Of a stretch of 64,000 nucleotides of DNA, positions 25,411-34,665 are shown one piece after another. The DNA comes from an uncultured Myxococcaceae bacterium (lineage in GTDB: Bacteria > Myxococcota_A > Polyangia > Polyangiales > Ga0077539). The translations under genes were made by a program, and so were the position numbers. Location of the stretch: assembly GCA_945952225.1 (NCBI GenBank), contig CAMFHP010000012.1, forward strand, positions 1-64,000, given 5' to 3'. Each line of letters begins with the position of its first letter. The stretch's first letter is position 1. The notes below the pieces were generated by a model. It was not told the DNA's origin. It did not search any database and saw only the letters and a list, made by a program, of their open reading frames with translations.

Positions 25411-26897
25411 GATCCACCCACCATGAGCGCACCGAGGCGCGCATCGACGGCCTCGTCGGGGCGGAGCTCTCCCACGAACGCACCGCGTCGCATCACCACG
25501 ATGCGGTCGGAGAGCGCGCGCAGTTCGTCGAGCTCCGACGAGATGAGCACGATCGCCACGCCCGCCGCGCGCGCCTCGCGCAGCGCCTCGTGGAGCGCAC
25601 GCGCCGCGCCGAGGTCGACCCCGCGTGTCGGCTGCGCCACCACGAGCACCTTGAGCGACCGCGCCAGCTCACGACCGAGGAGCACCTTCTGCTGATTGCC
25701 CCCCGAGAGCGAATGCACCGGCGCCCACGGGTCGGCGGGACGCACCCCGTACCGGTCGATCACCGCCACCGCACGGCGCGCGGCTTCGGCGCGGTCGAAG
25801 CGCCCTTCCGACGCCGCCACCTCGGGGTCGCCGAGCATCACGTTCTCGGCCACGGAGAGTTCGCCGACGAGCCCGCGTCCCTCGCGGTCTTCGGGAACGT
25901 ACCCGATGCCCGCACGGCGCCGCGCGACGACCCCCTCACCTGCCGCGTCGCGTCCGTCGAAGCGCACGACCCCGGCGCGCACCGGCGCGAGGCCAGCGAT
26001 GAGCTCCGCGAGCGCGCGCTGGCCGTTGCCCTCGACGCCCGCCACCCCCACCACCTCGCCCGCCATCACGCGCAGCGAAATCGGCCCCAGCCCCTCCGTC
26101 GAGACGTTCTGGAGCTCCAGGGCGACGCGCGCCTCCACGGATGCAGCGCGCGCATGGACCTCCAGCGGCGCGTGGCCCTCGCCCACGACGGCGTTGGCGA
26201 CCTCGTCGCGCGTGGTGTCGGCGCGCGCCTTCGCGAGCACCACACGACCGCGGCGCAGCACCACGATGTCGTCGGCCACGGCGAACACCTCGTCGAGCTT
26301 GTGCGACACGAACAGCACCGACGCGCCGTCGGCCGCGAGCGCGCGCACCGTGTCGAGGAGCGCATCGACCTCACCCGGCGCCAGCACCGCCGTCGGCTCA
26401 TCGAGCAGCAGCGCGCGCGCGCCGCGGTACAGCACCTTGAGAATCTCGACGCGCTGACGCTCCCCCACGCCGAGCGACTCGACGCGCGCATCGGGATCCA
26501 CGGGCAGCGCGTGGCGCTCCGCGAGGGCGAGCACCTCGCGCCTCACCCGAGCGCGGTCGACGAAGAGTCCGAGCGGGCCCGTGCGCGGCTCCGCGCCGAG
26601 CGCGATGTTGTCGGCCACGCTCATCGCGGGCACGAGCATGAAGTGCTGATGCACCACGCCCACGCCCGCGGCGATGGCCGCTGCGGCGTCTCCCGGCGGC
26701 AGCGAGCGTCCCGCGGCGCGCACCTCGCCGGAGTCGGGCGCCACGAGCCCGCAGGCGACATGGATCGCCGTGGTCTTGCCCGCGCCGTTCTCTCCGACGA
26801 GCGCGAGCACACGGCCCGCGCGCATCGAGAGCGACGCGCCGTCGAGGGCACGCGTGGCGCCGCAGATCCGCACGATCGACGAGAGCGAGAGGTCCAT
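25407..26897 (-). CDS. ABC transporter ATP-binding protein with two nucleotide-binding domains
   Basis: 496 residues. Domain 1 has Walker A GENGAGKTT, signature LGVGERQRVEI and Walker B LLLDEPTAVL. Domain 2 lacks a proper Walker A (GVEGNGQRA in its place) but keeps the signature LSGGNQQKV and VVAQPTRGVD, the asymmetric layout of RbsA/NupO-type proteins. The ATG at complement 26897 fits the family start and lies 4 bp after the stop of the binding-protein gene; an upstream ATG would add 52 residues that overlap that gene. It powers the two permeases that follow. Confidence 0.9.
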   Translation of the reverse strand: MDLSLSSIVRICGATRALDGASLSMRAGRVLALVGENGAGKTTAIHVACGLVAPDSGEVRAAGRSLPPGDAAAAIAAGVGVVHQHFMLVPAMSVADNIALGAEPRTGPLGLFVDRARVRREVLALAERHALPVDPDARVESLGVGERQRVEILKVLYRGARALLLDEPTAVLAPGEVDALLDTVRALAADGASVLFVSHKLDEVFAVADDIVVLRRGRVVLAKARADTTRDEVANAVVGEGHAPLEVHARAASVEARVALELQNVSTEGLGPISLRVMAGEVVGVAGVEGNGQRALAELIAGLAPVRAGVVRFDGRDAAGEGVVARRRAGIGYVPEDREGRGLVGELSVAENVMLGDPEVAASEGRFDRAEAARRAVAVIDRYGVRPADPWAPVHSLSGGNQQKVLLGRELARSLKVLVVAQPTRGVDLGAARALHEALREARAAGVAIVLISSELDELRALSDRIVVMRRGAFVGELRPDEAVDARLGALMVGGS

Positions 26898-26901
26898 CGC
26901 G

Positions 26902-27948
26902 TCAGGCTCCGGGCACGCGCACGCGACCGGCCACGACCTCTCCGCGGAGCGCCTCGACGCGGGCGATGTGCGCGGGGTCGAGCGAGGCGGCATGAGGCCC
27001 GGTGCGCACGTAATCGACGCCGCCATCGACGAGTCCGAACGAGCGGATGCCATGGTCGCCGCGGTCGATGCGACCGAGCGACGCGTCGCGGGCCACGTTG
27101 AAGATCGCCACGTCGACGCGCTTGAGCATCGAGGTGATCACCACGCCGGGCATCTCGTCGTGCTGGTCGGCGTCGACGCCGATCGCCGCGCGATGGAACC
27201 GCTGCGCGGCCACGAAGACGCCGTGGCCGGTGCTCCCCGAGGCGTGAAAGATCACGTCGACGCCCGAGGCGTACTGCGCGGTCGCGAGCGCCGCGCCCTT
27301 CTCTGGGTCTTTGAAGGCCGACGGCGTGCTGCCCGCGTACGAGGCCACCACGCGACACGCGGGGCACGTCGCGCGAACACCCGCGGTGTAGCCGTGTTCG
27401 AAGCGGCGGATGAGCGGAATGTCCATGCCGCCCACGAAGCCCACGGCGTGCGAGCGCGAGTGGAGCCCCGCGAGCGCGCCCACGAGGAACGAGCCCTCCT
27501 CCTCGCGAAAGCGCAGTCCCACGACGTTGCGGGGCACGCGGCCGTCTTCGGGCGGCGCGTAGTCGATGCACGCGAACTCGGTGTCGGGGTTGTCGCGCGC
27601 CACCTCGTCGACGTCGCGCGAGAACACGTACCCGATGGCCATCACGCGATCGAAGCCGCGCGAGGCGAACATGCGCAGGGCCGCCGCGCGGTCGTCGCTG
27701 TCGGCGGGCTCGACGTACTCGACCTCGGCGCCGAGCTCGCGGCGCGCGCGCATCAGGCCCTCGTAGGCGCCGTCGTTGAAGCTCTTGTCGCCCCGTCCGC
27801 CCACGTCGAACACGAGCCCCACGCGCACGCGGCGGTGCCCGTTCGGAACGGCCGCCGGCGCCCCCTCGGTACGTCGGGCGGGCAGCGCGAGGCTCGCGAG
27901 CGCCGCGAGCACCACGGCAACACCCCATGTCGTCGTGCGGGCCGTCAC
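26902..27948 (-). CDS. BMP-family substrate-binding protein (nucleoside-like), non-lipidated signal peptide
   Basis: 348 residues from a GTG (complement 27948). A hydrophobic signal peptide (VVLAALASLALP) is followed by the BMP/PnrA core: VGLVFDVGGRGDKSFNDGAYEGL, FACIDYAPP, EEEGSFLVGALAG, VGFVGGMDIPLI and HASGSTGHGVF. Most BMP proteins are lipoproteins; no lipobox Cys is visible, so this one is probably released into the periplasm, as fits a diderm. An ATG 26 codons further up (28026) would only add charged residues before the signal peptide. Confidence 0.85.
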   Translation of the reverse strand: MTARTTTWGVAVVLAALASLALPARRTEGAPAAVPNGHRRVRVGLVFDVGGRGDKSFNDGAYEGLMRARRELGAEVEYVEPADSDDRAAALRMFASRGFDRVMAIGYVFSRDVDEVARDNPDTEFACIDYAPPEDGRVPRNVVGLRFREEEGSFLVGALAGLHSRSHAVGFVGGMDIPLIRRFEHGYTAGVRATCPACRVVASYAGSTPSAFKDPEKGAALATAQYASGVDVIFHASGSTGHGVFVAAQRFHRAAIGVDADQHDEMPGVVITSMLKRVDVAIFNVARDASLGRIDRGDHGIRSFGLVDGGVDYVRTGPHAASLDPAHIARVEALRGEVVAGRVRVPGA

Positions 27949-28098
27949 TGCGTCGCGGCGGATGTCAGCACGGATGCGCCGCGCCTCACAACCGTGCACT
28001 TCGTCGCGCGAACGCGGCAGTTCCACGGTGCAAGCTCGGGTGGAAGTGGATTACTTTCGCCGTGACGGACGCGAGTCCGAAGCAACGGAGCGATTTCG

Positions 28099-30312
28099 TT
28101 GATTGAAGCAGGCGAGCCGCTTGGCAACCGATATGTGATCGTCGACACCGTCGAAGACCCCCGCCCCGGGACGCTGGTGCAGGTCGCCGACCGCAACGGC
28201 GCGCGCCTCGTGGGGCAGATCCTGATGGACACCCCCGCCGTCCCTGCGATCGCGGGCGAGGTCCGCACGTCGCTCATGGCGCTGCCCGCGCTCACGACGG
28301 TGCTCAAGCCCCGCGACCTCGCGCTCACGTCGGCGGCGCTGCCCGTGGCGATCTTCGACCGCCCGTCGGGCCTGGTCACCGCGAGCTCGCGCCTCGCCGA
28401 GGTGGTCGAAGCGCGCGGCCGTCGCGATGCGACGATCTGGCTGTTCCAGCAGCTTGCGTCGGTGGCCAACGACCTCGCGCAGGTGCATCTCCTCGGCGCG
28501 GTGCACGGCGCGATCACGTCGTCGGTGCTCACCTGCGGCGCCGCGGGCGACGTCGGGCCGATCCTGCTCTCGGGCTTCGGCATCGAGCCCTTCGCACGCG
28601 ACAACGACCCGTCGCGCGCCGCCGCCCGTCGCGCCGACCTCGTGGGCCTGCTCAACGCGCTCCACGACCTCTTCGCCGCCGCGGGCGTGGCGCCCGAAGG
28701 AGGCGCCGCAGCCAAGTGGTTGCTCCTGCGCACGTCGGCGCAGCATGGTGAGCACCCTGCGCTCGCGTCGGGCTCTTCGCTCGCTGCGACCTTCAACGAG
28801 CTCGCGCTCATCCGCCCCGACGAGGCGCCGCGTGCGGTTCGCGCTCCGACGCTGGCCCCGCCACGCGCGGCGGGTGCGATGCGCGCCTCGACGATTCCTC
28901 CGCCCGGTCGTCGGAGCGAGACCCCGCGACGCCCCACGACCGCGCCGCCGCCGCCCTCCGACGACCCGACGCTTCCGCCGCCGCCGGAGCCCTCGCGCCC
29001 GCTGGTGAACCTCAAGTTCGTGATCCCTGGCGTGCTCGCGATCACCGGGCTGGTGGCCGCCGGGGTCTGGTACGCGAACCAGGCCCGTCACGACGTCGGC
29101 GTCGCGCGGCTCAACGTCGCCACGCCCGCGAGGAACCCCGTCGCAGCGCCGACCTGTCGCGGCGAGTCGGGACCGCCCGAAGGTGTCGTTGATTTTCGCG
29201 CGCCGGAAGAGTTCGACGTGCAGTGCCTCGAAGAGCCCGATCGCCTCGCGCTGCTCTCGCGCAACGGCACGAACGTGCAGCTCGTGACCCGCCCCGCCAC
29301 GCGCGGCGCCCACTACGGCACCCCGGTCGACATCGCGCACGGCGCGGTGGAGCTGGGCTCGTCGCGCATCGTCGACCACGCGCTCTGGACGGCGTGGCGC
29401 AACGGCGTCGGCGCGCCCTTCGGACTTGCCCGCTTCGATGGCCAGCGCGTCTCGACGGTGGCCGTGCCCATCGCGCGCTGGGACTCGGTTCCGCTGCATG
29501 GCGCGTGGCTCCTCCACGTCGACGCGCGCGCCGCGTGGATCGCGTCGAGCGTACTCGGCGATGACAACCAGCACGTGCTGTTGCTGCAGGTCACCTTCGG
29601 CCCCGCCGCACCCGACGTCATCGCGTGGAACGTCGGCCCCGGCACGCTCCTCGGCATGATCCCCGGTGACACGCCGACGCTGCTCGTCGAGCGCCACGCG
29701 GCCAACGACGCCACGCACCACGAGCTCACCGCGGCGACGCTCAACCTCAACGCCATCGCGGCCGCGCATCACCCTGCCGACGCGACCGCTGTCGGAGGCG
29801 CCGCGCTCGGCGACGACGCCGTCACGCGCTCGCGTCCGATCACCCTCGAAGGCGCGGTGCTGGGCTCGTCGTACCGCGGGCTCCGCGTGGGGCGCGCGCC
29901 GACGTGGCTCCTCGGGCGTGGCAATCCGCAGACGCCCGACAACTGCGTCCTGCCCGACCGCTGCCACACCGCGGGCCCGGTGGTGCTCGTGTCGTTCCCC
30001 GCGCAGGGCGCGCCCACCACGACGACGGTGACGCCTTCGGGATGGGCCGTCGACCTCGCCGCGGGCGACGACGGCGCGTTCACAGCGATCACGACGAACG
30101 CGAACGTGGCGGGTCTCCCCATGCCCACGCACCGTGCCTACGAGTTCAGCGCGGCGGGTGTCGCGACGGGCGTCGACCGTCCCCTCGCTGCGGCCCACGC
30201 CCCGCGGGGACGCGTCGTTCGCTGCGGAGGAGAAGCGTGGATGGCCTTCGACGCGACCACGCCCAACGCGCTGCTCACGATCACGCCGCGTGCGTGCGCC
30301 GAAGGGCGTTAG
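28099..30312 (+). CDS. pseudokinase-like single-pass membrane protein (first of a tandem pair)
   Basis: 737 residues. The start is TTG, supported by GGAG 8 nt upstream. Residues 1-195 look like a worn Ser/Thr kinase: VHGAI (His136) where HRDLKPEN belongs, LLSGFGIEP (159-161 GFG) where DFG belongs, and RADLVGLLNAL resembling the SDLYALG helix. The catalytic Asp and the metal-binding Asp are absent, so phosphotransfer is not expected. A Pro-rich linker (250-300), one transmembrane helix (307-326) and an exported C-terminal domain of about 410 residues follow. The architecture suggests a receptor or scaffold. The next gene is a paralogue. Confidence 0.65.
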   Translation: MIEAGEPLGNRYVIVDTVEDPRPGTLVQVADRNGARLVGQILMDTPAVPAIAGEVRTSLMALPALTTVLKPRDLALTSAALPVAIFDRPSGLVTASSRLAEVVEARGRRDATIWLFQQLASVANDLAQVHLLGAVHGAITSSVLTCGAAGDVGPILLSGFGIEPFARDNDPSRAAARRADLVGLLNALHDLFAAAGVAPEGGAAAKWLLLRTSAQHGEHPALASGSSLAATFNELALIRPDEAPRAVRAPTLAPPRAAGAMRASTIPPPGRRSETPRRPTTAPPPPSDDPTLPPPPEPSRPLVNLKFVIPGVLAITGLVAAGVWYANQARHDVGVARLNVATPARNPVAAPTCRGESGPPEGVVDFRAPEEFDVQCLEEPDRLALLSRNGTNVQLVTRPATRGAHYGTPVDIAHGAVELGSSRIVDHALWTAWRNGVGAPFGLARFDGQRVSTVAVPIARWDSVPLHGAWLLHVDARAAWIASSVLGDDNQHVLLLQVTFGPAAPDVIAWNVGPGTLLGMIPGDTPTLLVERHAANDATHHELTAATLNLNAIAAAHHPADATAVGGAALGDDAVTRSRPITLEGAVLGSSYRGLRVGRAPTWLLGRGNPQTPDNCVLPDRCHTAGPVVLVSFPAQGAPTTTTVTPSGWAVDLAAGDDGAFTAITTNANVAGLPMPTHRAYEFSAAGVATGVDRPLAAAHAPRGRVVRCGGEAWMAFDATTPNALLTITPRACAEGR

Positions 30313-30320
30313 CTCCTCCC

Positions 30321-30337
30321 GCGACGTCTCACGTCGC
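30321..30337 (+). terminator. perfect 7-bp hairpin just after the first pseudokinase gene
   Basis: GCGACGT, CTC loop, ACGTCGC, starting 9 bp after the stop codon. No T-run follows, so if it works it is a weak or Rho-assisted terminator or an mRNA 3'-end stabiliser. Confidence 0.35.
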
Positions 30338-30381
30338 GCGCTCCACTGAGTCATTGCACCGCACGCCGATCCTTGAGAGAC

Positions 30382-30397
30382 GTAGTGACTGCACTAC
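30382..30397. promoter_or_regulatory. palindrome GTAGTG-ACTG-CACTAC upstream of the second pseudokinase gene
   Basis: A perfect 6-bp inverted repeat with a 4-nt centre, ending 3 bp before the AGGAG ribosome site (30401-30405) of the next gene. It could be an operator or an mRNA hairpin that hides the ribosome site. A weak TTGAGA/TACTGA promoter pair with a 16-nt spacer overlaps it. Confidence 0.35.
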
Positions 30398-30416
30398 TGA
30401 AGGAGCGCGCGCATTC

Positions 30417-32603
30417 ATGGTTTCGGTGGGAGACAAGCTTGGCGGCCGGTTCTTCGTCACGAAGGTCGGGGACAGGGTCGCGCCCGGGTCGTACATCGAG
30501 GTCCGCGACGCACTGAGCGCGGTGTTCCACGCGCAGTTCCTCCACCCCGGGCCCATCTCTGCGCAGCAGCTCTCGATCCTCGAAGGCGAGATCGCGGCGG
30601 TGGCGCCCGAGGCCTCGCTCGTCCTCCCCGACGAGATCGTGCAGAGCCCTGCGGGTGAGACCTTCTCGATCTTCACGGCCGCACCGCTGCCACCGCTTTC
30701 GAACGAGCTGCTCGTGTACGCCACGGGAGGCAACGCAGATCGTCGCCTCGCGGTGCAGCGCACGCTGCTGAACGCGTTCGCCGCGCTCGCCGATGACCTC
30801 GGTCGCGCGAGCGGCACCCGGTCGTGCCACAACGCGATCACGCTCCAGGCGATCACGGTGTCGCGCGGCGGAGAGAACCTCGCGCTCGCGCTCTCGGGCT
30901 TCGGCATCGAGCCCGCGGCGCGCATCGTGGCGCAGAAGGATCGACCGCCACCCCGCACCGATCCGTCGGCGCTGATGATCGCGCTCCACGACGCACTCTC
31001 GCGCTGTCAGGCCCTCCCTGAAGGCCCTGCGCAGGTGAAGTGGAGCGTGGTCTACAACTGCGCGAAGGGCGGCGATCACGCGGCGTTGGCGTCCGGTGCG
31101 GCGCTCGCGAAGTTCCTCCGTGATGTGCTGCTCGAACTCGAAGGCATCAAGGTTCCGCCGCCTTCGCTGCGTCCCCCCGACAAGGCCCAGACCGATCGGC
31201 CCGCGTCGATCACGCCCTCGCCCGCGGTGTCGCCGGTGCCTGTTGCGAAGTCCCCCACGCGCTTCGACCTCCGCGCGTGGATCGACGACAACCGACGCAC
31301 CGTGGCCCTCGCCGGCGGTGCGCTCGTGCTCCTCGCGGGCGTGGGCGTGGCCGTGACGGTGATGGGCGACGAGAGCGGCAGCACCGCGGCGCAGGGCGAT
31401 CCAGGAGCTCCGGCACCGCGGGCCGCGGGGACGCCGCTGAGCTGCGGCGACGAGCCCGTCACGCCGCCGCACACGGTGGAGCACACCGCGCCCGTCGCGG
31501 GCCTCCAGGCCGCCTGCGCGGGCGATGGAACGGGGCTCAACCTCGTGCTCACGAGTGCTTCCGGTGCGGCCCACGTCGAGCGGTCGATCCGCCGCGGGCA
31601 GCACTTCGGCGACGTCGCGGCATGGCTCGACGACGTGGCCGAGGCGGGCACCGAGCTCACCGACGGCAACGCGACGTGGTTCGCATGGCGCCCCGCGTCG
31701 GGCGCCGCATTCGGCATCGCGCGCACGGGTGCCTCGCCCGCAACGATGACCGTGAACACCTCGTCGTGGACGGGCGGCGCGTTCCACGGCGCGTTCCTGC
31801 TCGGCGCGAGCGCGACGGGCGCGTGGGTGGCCAGCACGCTCGACGGCCCGGCCGGTCCGAGCGCGGTGGCCGTGCGACTCGCGTGGGGCGGCGGCGAAGC
31901 GCCGATGACCGTGTACCGCATCACGCAGGGAACCATCGACGCGGTGATCCCCGGCGCGACGACCTCGCTGCTCGTGCACACGTCCGAAGGCACGCAGCGT
32001 CGCTTCAGCGTGGTGAACGTCTCGCTCGGTGTGCTCCCCGTGCTCGCGACCGCCCCGACGGCGCCCGCGGGCGGCGACGAGTCGGCCGCGGCGGGACCGA
32101 GCCTCCGTGAGGTGCCCGAGGTCTCGTTGCAGCGCTCCGGGGTCTACACGCTCGACGCCGACGCGGTGTCGGTCGCGCGCTACGGCGTGCAGCCGGCGAA
32201 CGCGCCGAGATACTTCCTCATCACGTCGGGTCACGCCGAGGCTGCGTCGTCGTGTGGGCCTTCGCCCTGCGTGCGCAACGGCGCGGTGCACCTCGTGAAC
32301 TTCCCGCCCTCGGGCGACCCCTCGCGCCAGGTGCTCACCGAACACGGACGCGGCCTCGACCTCGGGCTCAACGGCAACGGGCTCCCCACCGCCGTGGCCT
32401 GCGACAACATCGGCTGCGGGGTCTTCACGCGCATCGGCGTCGATGCACCGCAGCGCGAGTCGCTCGCCCTCCCCGCGCTCGCCCACGCACAGTTCGTGGC
32501 GTGCGGCGGTGAGCCCTGGGTGACCTTCGCGTCCGACGCCGCCCCCGCCCGTGTCGGCGCGCTGCCGCTCGCATGCCTCTCCCGTCGCTCCGCGGCCCAC
32601 TGA
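30417..32603 (+). CDS. pseudokinase-like single-pass membrane protein (second of a tandem pair)
   Basis: 728 residues, ATG with AGGAG 11 nt before it. The design is that of the preceding gene: a worn kinase-like cytoplasmic part with HNAI (His138), ALSGFGIEP (GFG at 161-163) and DPSALMIALHDAL, then a shared motif G-[DE]-H-x-ALASG. A Pro-rich linker (248-278), one transmembrane helix (about 295-316) and a large exported domain follow. It is thus a diverged tandem duplicate, more eroded than its partner in the kinase part. Its 3' end overlaps the next gene by 31 bp, so the exported domain and the outer-membrane-type protein may work together. Confidence 0.62.
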   Translation: MVSVGDKLGGRFFVTKVGDRVAPGSYIEVRDALSAVFHAQFLHPGPISAQQLSILEGEIAAVAPEASLVLPDEIVQSPAGETFSIFTAAPLPPLSNELLVYATGGNADRRLAVQRTLLNAFAALADDLGRASGTRSCHNAITLQAITVSRGGENLALALSGFGIEPAARIVAQKDRPPPRTDPSALMIALHDALSRCQALPEGPAQVKWSVVYNCAKGGDHAALASGAALAKFLRDVLLELEGIKVPPPSLRPPDKAQTDRPASITPSPAVSPVPVAKSPTRFDLRAWIDDNRRTVALAGGALVLLAGVGVAVTVMGDESGSTAAQGDPGAPAPRAAGTPLSCGDEPVTPPHTVEHTAPVAGLQAACAGDGTGLNLVLTSASGAAHVERSIRRGQHFGDVAAWLDDVAEAGTELTDGNATWFAWRPASGAAFGIARTGASPATMTVNTSSWTGGAFHGAFLLGASATGAWVASTLDGPAGPSAVAVRLAWGGGEAPMTVYRITQGTIDAVIPGATTSLLVHTSEGTQRRFSVVNVSLGVLPVLATAPTAPAGGDESAAAGPSLREVPEVSLQRSGVYTLDADAVSVARYGVQPANAPRYFLITSGHAEAASSCGPSPCVRNGAVHLVNFPPSGDPSRQVLTEHGRGLDLGLNGNGLPTAVACDNIGCGVFTRIGVDAPQRESLALPALAHAQFVACGGEPWVTFASDAAPARVGALPLACLSRRSAAH

Positions 32604-33370
32604 TCGCCGCCCTCGCCCTCGCCCTCGCGCCCTCGCGCGCGACGGCGCAGGGCACCCCCACCGAGCGTCTTCCCCGCGCGCTGCGGCTCCGCCCGATCAC
32701 CCTGCCGGGCGGCGTGCTCGCACTCGACGGATCGCTGTCGTTGCACCGCCTCGACGCACCCTCGCGCACGCTCGCGACGGCGCTCACGCTCGGCGCCTCG
32801 TGGGGCCTGCGCGACGACGTCGAGCTCACGGTCACCGCGCTCGCAGTCTCGCTCTCGCCGCGCATCGCGTGGGGCCTCGACGATCGCAACGGACACACCG
32901 GAGACCTCGGCGCAGCGATGCGATGGCGCTTTCTGCGCGGGGTCACACAGATGGCGTTCACGCTCGGCGCGATGGTGCGCGCGGTCGACGAGGTGGTGTT
33001 TGGCGTCGACCTCGGCGTGCTCGGCCAGCTCACGCTCCCCGTCGGACGCATCGACGCTTCGCTGCGCGCGCGCCTCGAATCCGGTGACCCTGTGCGCGCG
33101 ATCTTCACCGTGCCGATCCGCTATGTGCACCAGTGGACGCCGTCGTTTGCACTGTGGCTCTCGACGGGCCTCACGCTCCACGACGGAGGCGACGACCTGC
33201 GGCTCCCCGCGGGCGTCGGCGCGCAGTTCACAACGGCCACCGTGCGCGGTGCGCCCGCCGTCGACGTCTCGATGTCGGTGGACTTCGACCGCCTCGTCGA
33301 CCTGCGCGCGGGCGCAGTGCACACCGAGACGTACGTGGTGACGGGCGCGGCGCGCTTCTACGTGCGCTGA
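32573..33370 (+). CDS. probable outer-membrane beta-barrel protein
   Basis: 265 residues with a signal peptide cut near ATAQ. From about 45 on it alternates hydrophobic and polar residues with Gly/Leu-rich turns and ends in VVTGAARFYVR, an aromatic pair near the C terminus as in small barrels. No enzyme motif is present. The start lies inside the end of the second pseudokinase gene (31-bp overlap), pointing to co-translation. Its stop overlaps by 13 bp the stop of the convergent gene. The specific family is not recognised. Confidence 0.6.
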   Translation: MPLPSLRGPLIAALALALAPSRATAQGTPTERLPRALRLRPITLPGGVLALDGSLSLHRLDAPSRTLATALTLGASWGLRDDVELTVTALAVSLSPRIAWGLDDRNGHTGDLGAAMRWRFLRGVTQMAFTLGAMVRAVDEVVFGVDLGVLGQLTLPVGRIDASLRARLESGDPVRAIFTVPIRYVHQWTPSFALWLSTGLTLHDGGDDLRLPAGVGAQFTTATVRGAPAVDVSMSVDFDRLVDLRAGAVHTETYVVTGAARFYVR

Positions 33371-34155
33371 CCGCTGCGCCCGGCCATGCGCGCGAACTTG
33401 TAGAACATCCCGAAGACGAACGGGATCGCGTGCGGCGCGCCACCGCCGCGTCCCACCGCTTCGAGCGCAGCGGCGGTCGCGATCGCGTCGAGCGCGAGCT
33501 CGGGCCTGCGCGTGGCGGCGAACACGAGCGCCACATCGCGGAGCTGCGTCGAGAGCACGGCGCGCTCATCGTCGGTGTAGAAGCCGTCGATGCTCGTGTG
33601 GAGCGCATCGAGCACGGCGCGCTCGCGGTCCTCGCCCTCGGGCGTGAGGAGCGTGCCCGCGCGCTTCATCACCGACTCGACGCCATCGGGCGGAGGAAGC
33701 CACGCACGAAGCTCCGGCTCGGCGAGCAACTCCAACGAGCGACGCACGCGGAGCTCGGCGACGTCGGGCGTGACCGACGCCGTGGGGTGCAACGGGGCCT
33801 CGACGGGCGCGACCACGCGATCGAGCACGCGCTCGTTCTGGGCGCCGATGGGCTTCTGCGAACGTGCGCGATGGTCGGCCGCAGCCCGCTGGATGCGCCA
33901 CGCGACATAGTCCGCAGGCACCATCGCCATGCGCACACCGAACTCGCGCGAGACGCCCTCGAAGAAGCCGCGGAGCTTCGTGCGCGAGGTCTCTTCGAAG
34001 CCCGCCTGCGCGACCTCGCCGCACCCCGCGACGACGGTGATCACATCGAGCGCGCCCGAGCGCAGCGGCGTGACGTGGCAGTAGACCGTGAGCCCGCCGG
34101 TGCCCGCGGAGCTGAGGTACGACGGCTCGCCCGCCACGGGAAAGCGCACGGTCAC
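33358..34155 (-). CDS. hypothetical protein coupled to ridA
   Basis: 265 residues, GTG start overlapping the ridA stop (GTGA). The first 75 residues read like a small alpha/beta sensing domain (TVYCHVTPLRSGALDVITVVAG). The rest is helical with a GFYTDDERAVLS stretch and a basic C terminus. There is no signal peptide or membrane helix. I do not recognise the family. Coupling to RidA hints at a link with imine or amino-acid metabolism, but that is context only. Confidence 0.6.
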   Translation of the reverse strand: MTVRFPVAGEPSYLSSAGTGGLTVYCHVTPLRSGALDVITVVAGCGEVAQAGFEETSRTKLRGFFEGVSREFGVRMAMVPADYVAWRIQRAAADHRARSQKPIGAQNERVLDRVVAPVEAPLHPTASVTPDVAELRVRRSLELLAEPELRAWLPPPDGVESVMKRAGTLLTPEGEDRERAVLDALHTSIDGFYTDDERAVLSTQLRDVALVFAATRRPELALDAIATAAALEAVGRGGGAPHAIPFVFGMFYKFARMAGRSGQRT

Positions 34156-34547
34156 GGGAGCACCGCCACCATGTCGATCTCGACGCGCACATCACGGGGG
34201 AGGCGCGAGACCTCGACGGTGGCGCGGGCGGGCACGTGGCCCGTGGTGAAGTACGAGCCGTAGACCTCGTTCACGACCACGAAGTCGTTCAGGTCTTTGA
34301 GAAAGATCGTGGTGCGCGCGACGCGGTCGAACCCGACGCCCGCGGCGACGAGCACGGCGCGGAGGTTCTCCATCACGCGCACGGTCTGGGCGCGCACGTC
34401 TCCCTCGACGAGCTGCCCCGTGGCGGGGTCGAGCGCGATCTGCCCGGAGCAGAACACGAACCCGTTGGCCACGACGGCTTGCGAGTAGGGACCGATGGCC
34501 TTCGGCGCCGCGTCGGTCTGCACGGCCTTGAGCGAGGTGTCTCCCAT
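34152..34547 (-). CDS. ridA: RidA-family 2-iminobutanoate/2-iminopropanoate deaminase
   Basis: 131 residues, the usual length of RidA (YjgF/YER057c/UK114), a small trimeric enzyme that hydrolyses reactive enamines and imines released by pyridoxal-phosphate enzymes. Key features are AIGPYSQAV, SGQIALDP, FLKDLNDF and the PARATVEV-RLPRDVRVEI end, with the conserved Arg108 (binding the substrate carboxylate) and Glu123. The ATG at complement 34547 is chosen by homology. It is the first gene of a coupled pair with the 265-residue unknown protein. Confidence 0.92.
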   Translation of the reverse strand: MGDTSLKAVQTDAAPKAIGPYSQAVVANGFVFCSGQIALDPATGQLVEGDVRAQTVRVMENLRAVLVAAGVGFDRVARTTIFLKDLNDFVVVNEVYGSYFTTGHVPARATVEVSRLPRDVRVEIDMVAVLP

Positions 34548-34665
34548 GTGCTGTGCGCGGTCTCGCACGGCGCCACACGCGGAATCAAGCGGCGCGCGAG
34601 CCCCCACGATTTTCGACGCAACCTCGCGAGGTGACCTCCCGAAGACGCCGCCCGGAGGTTCTCCC

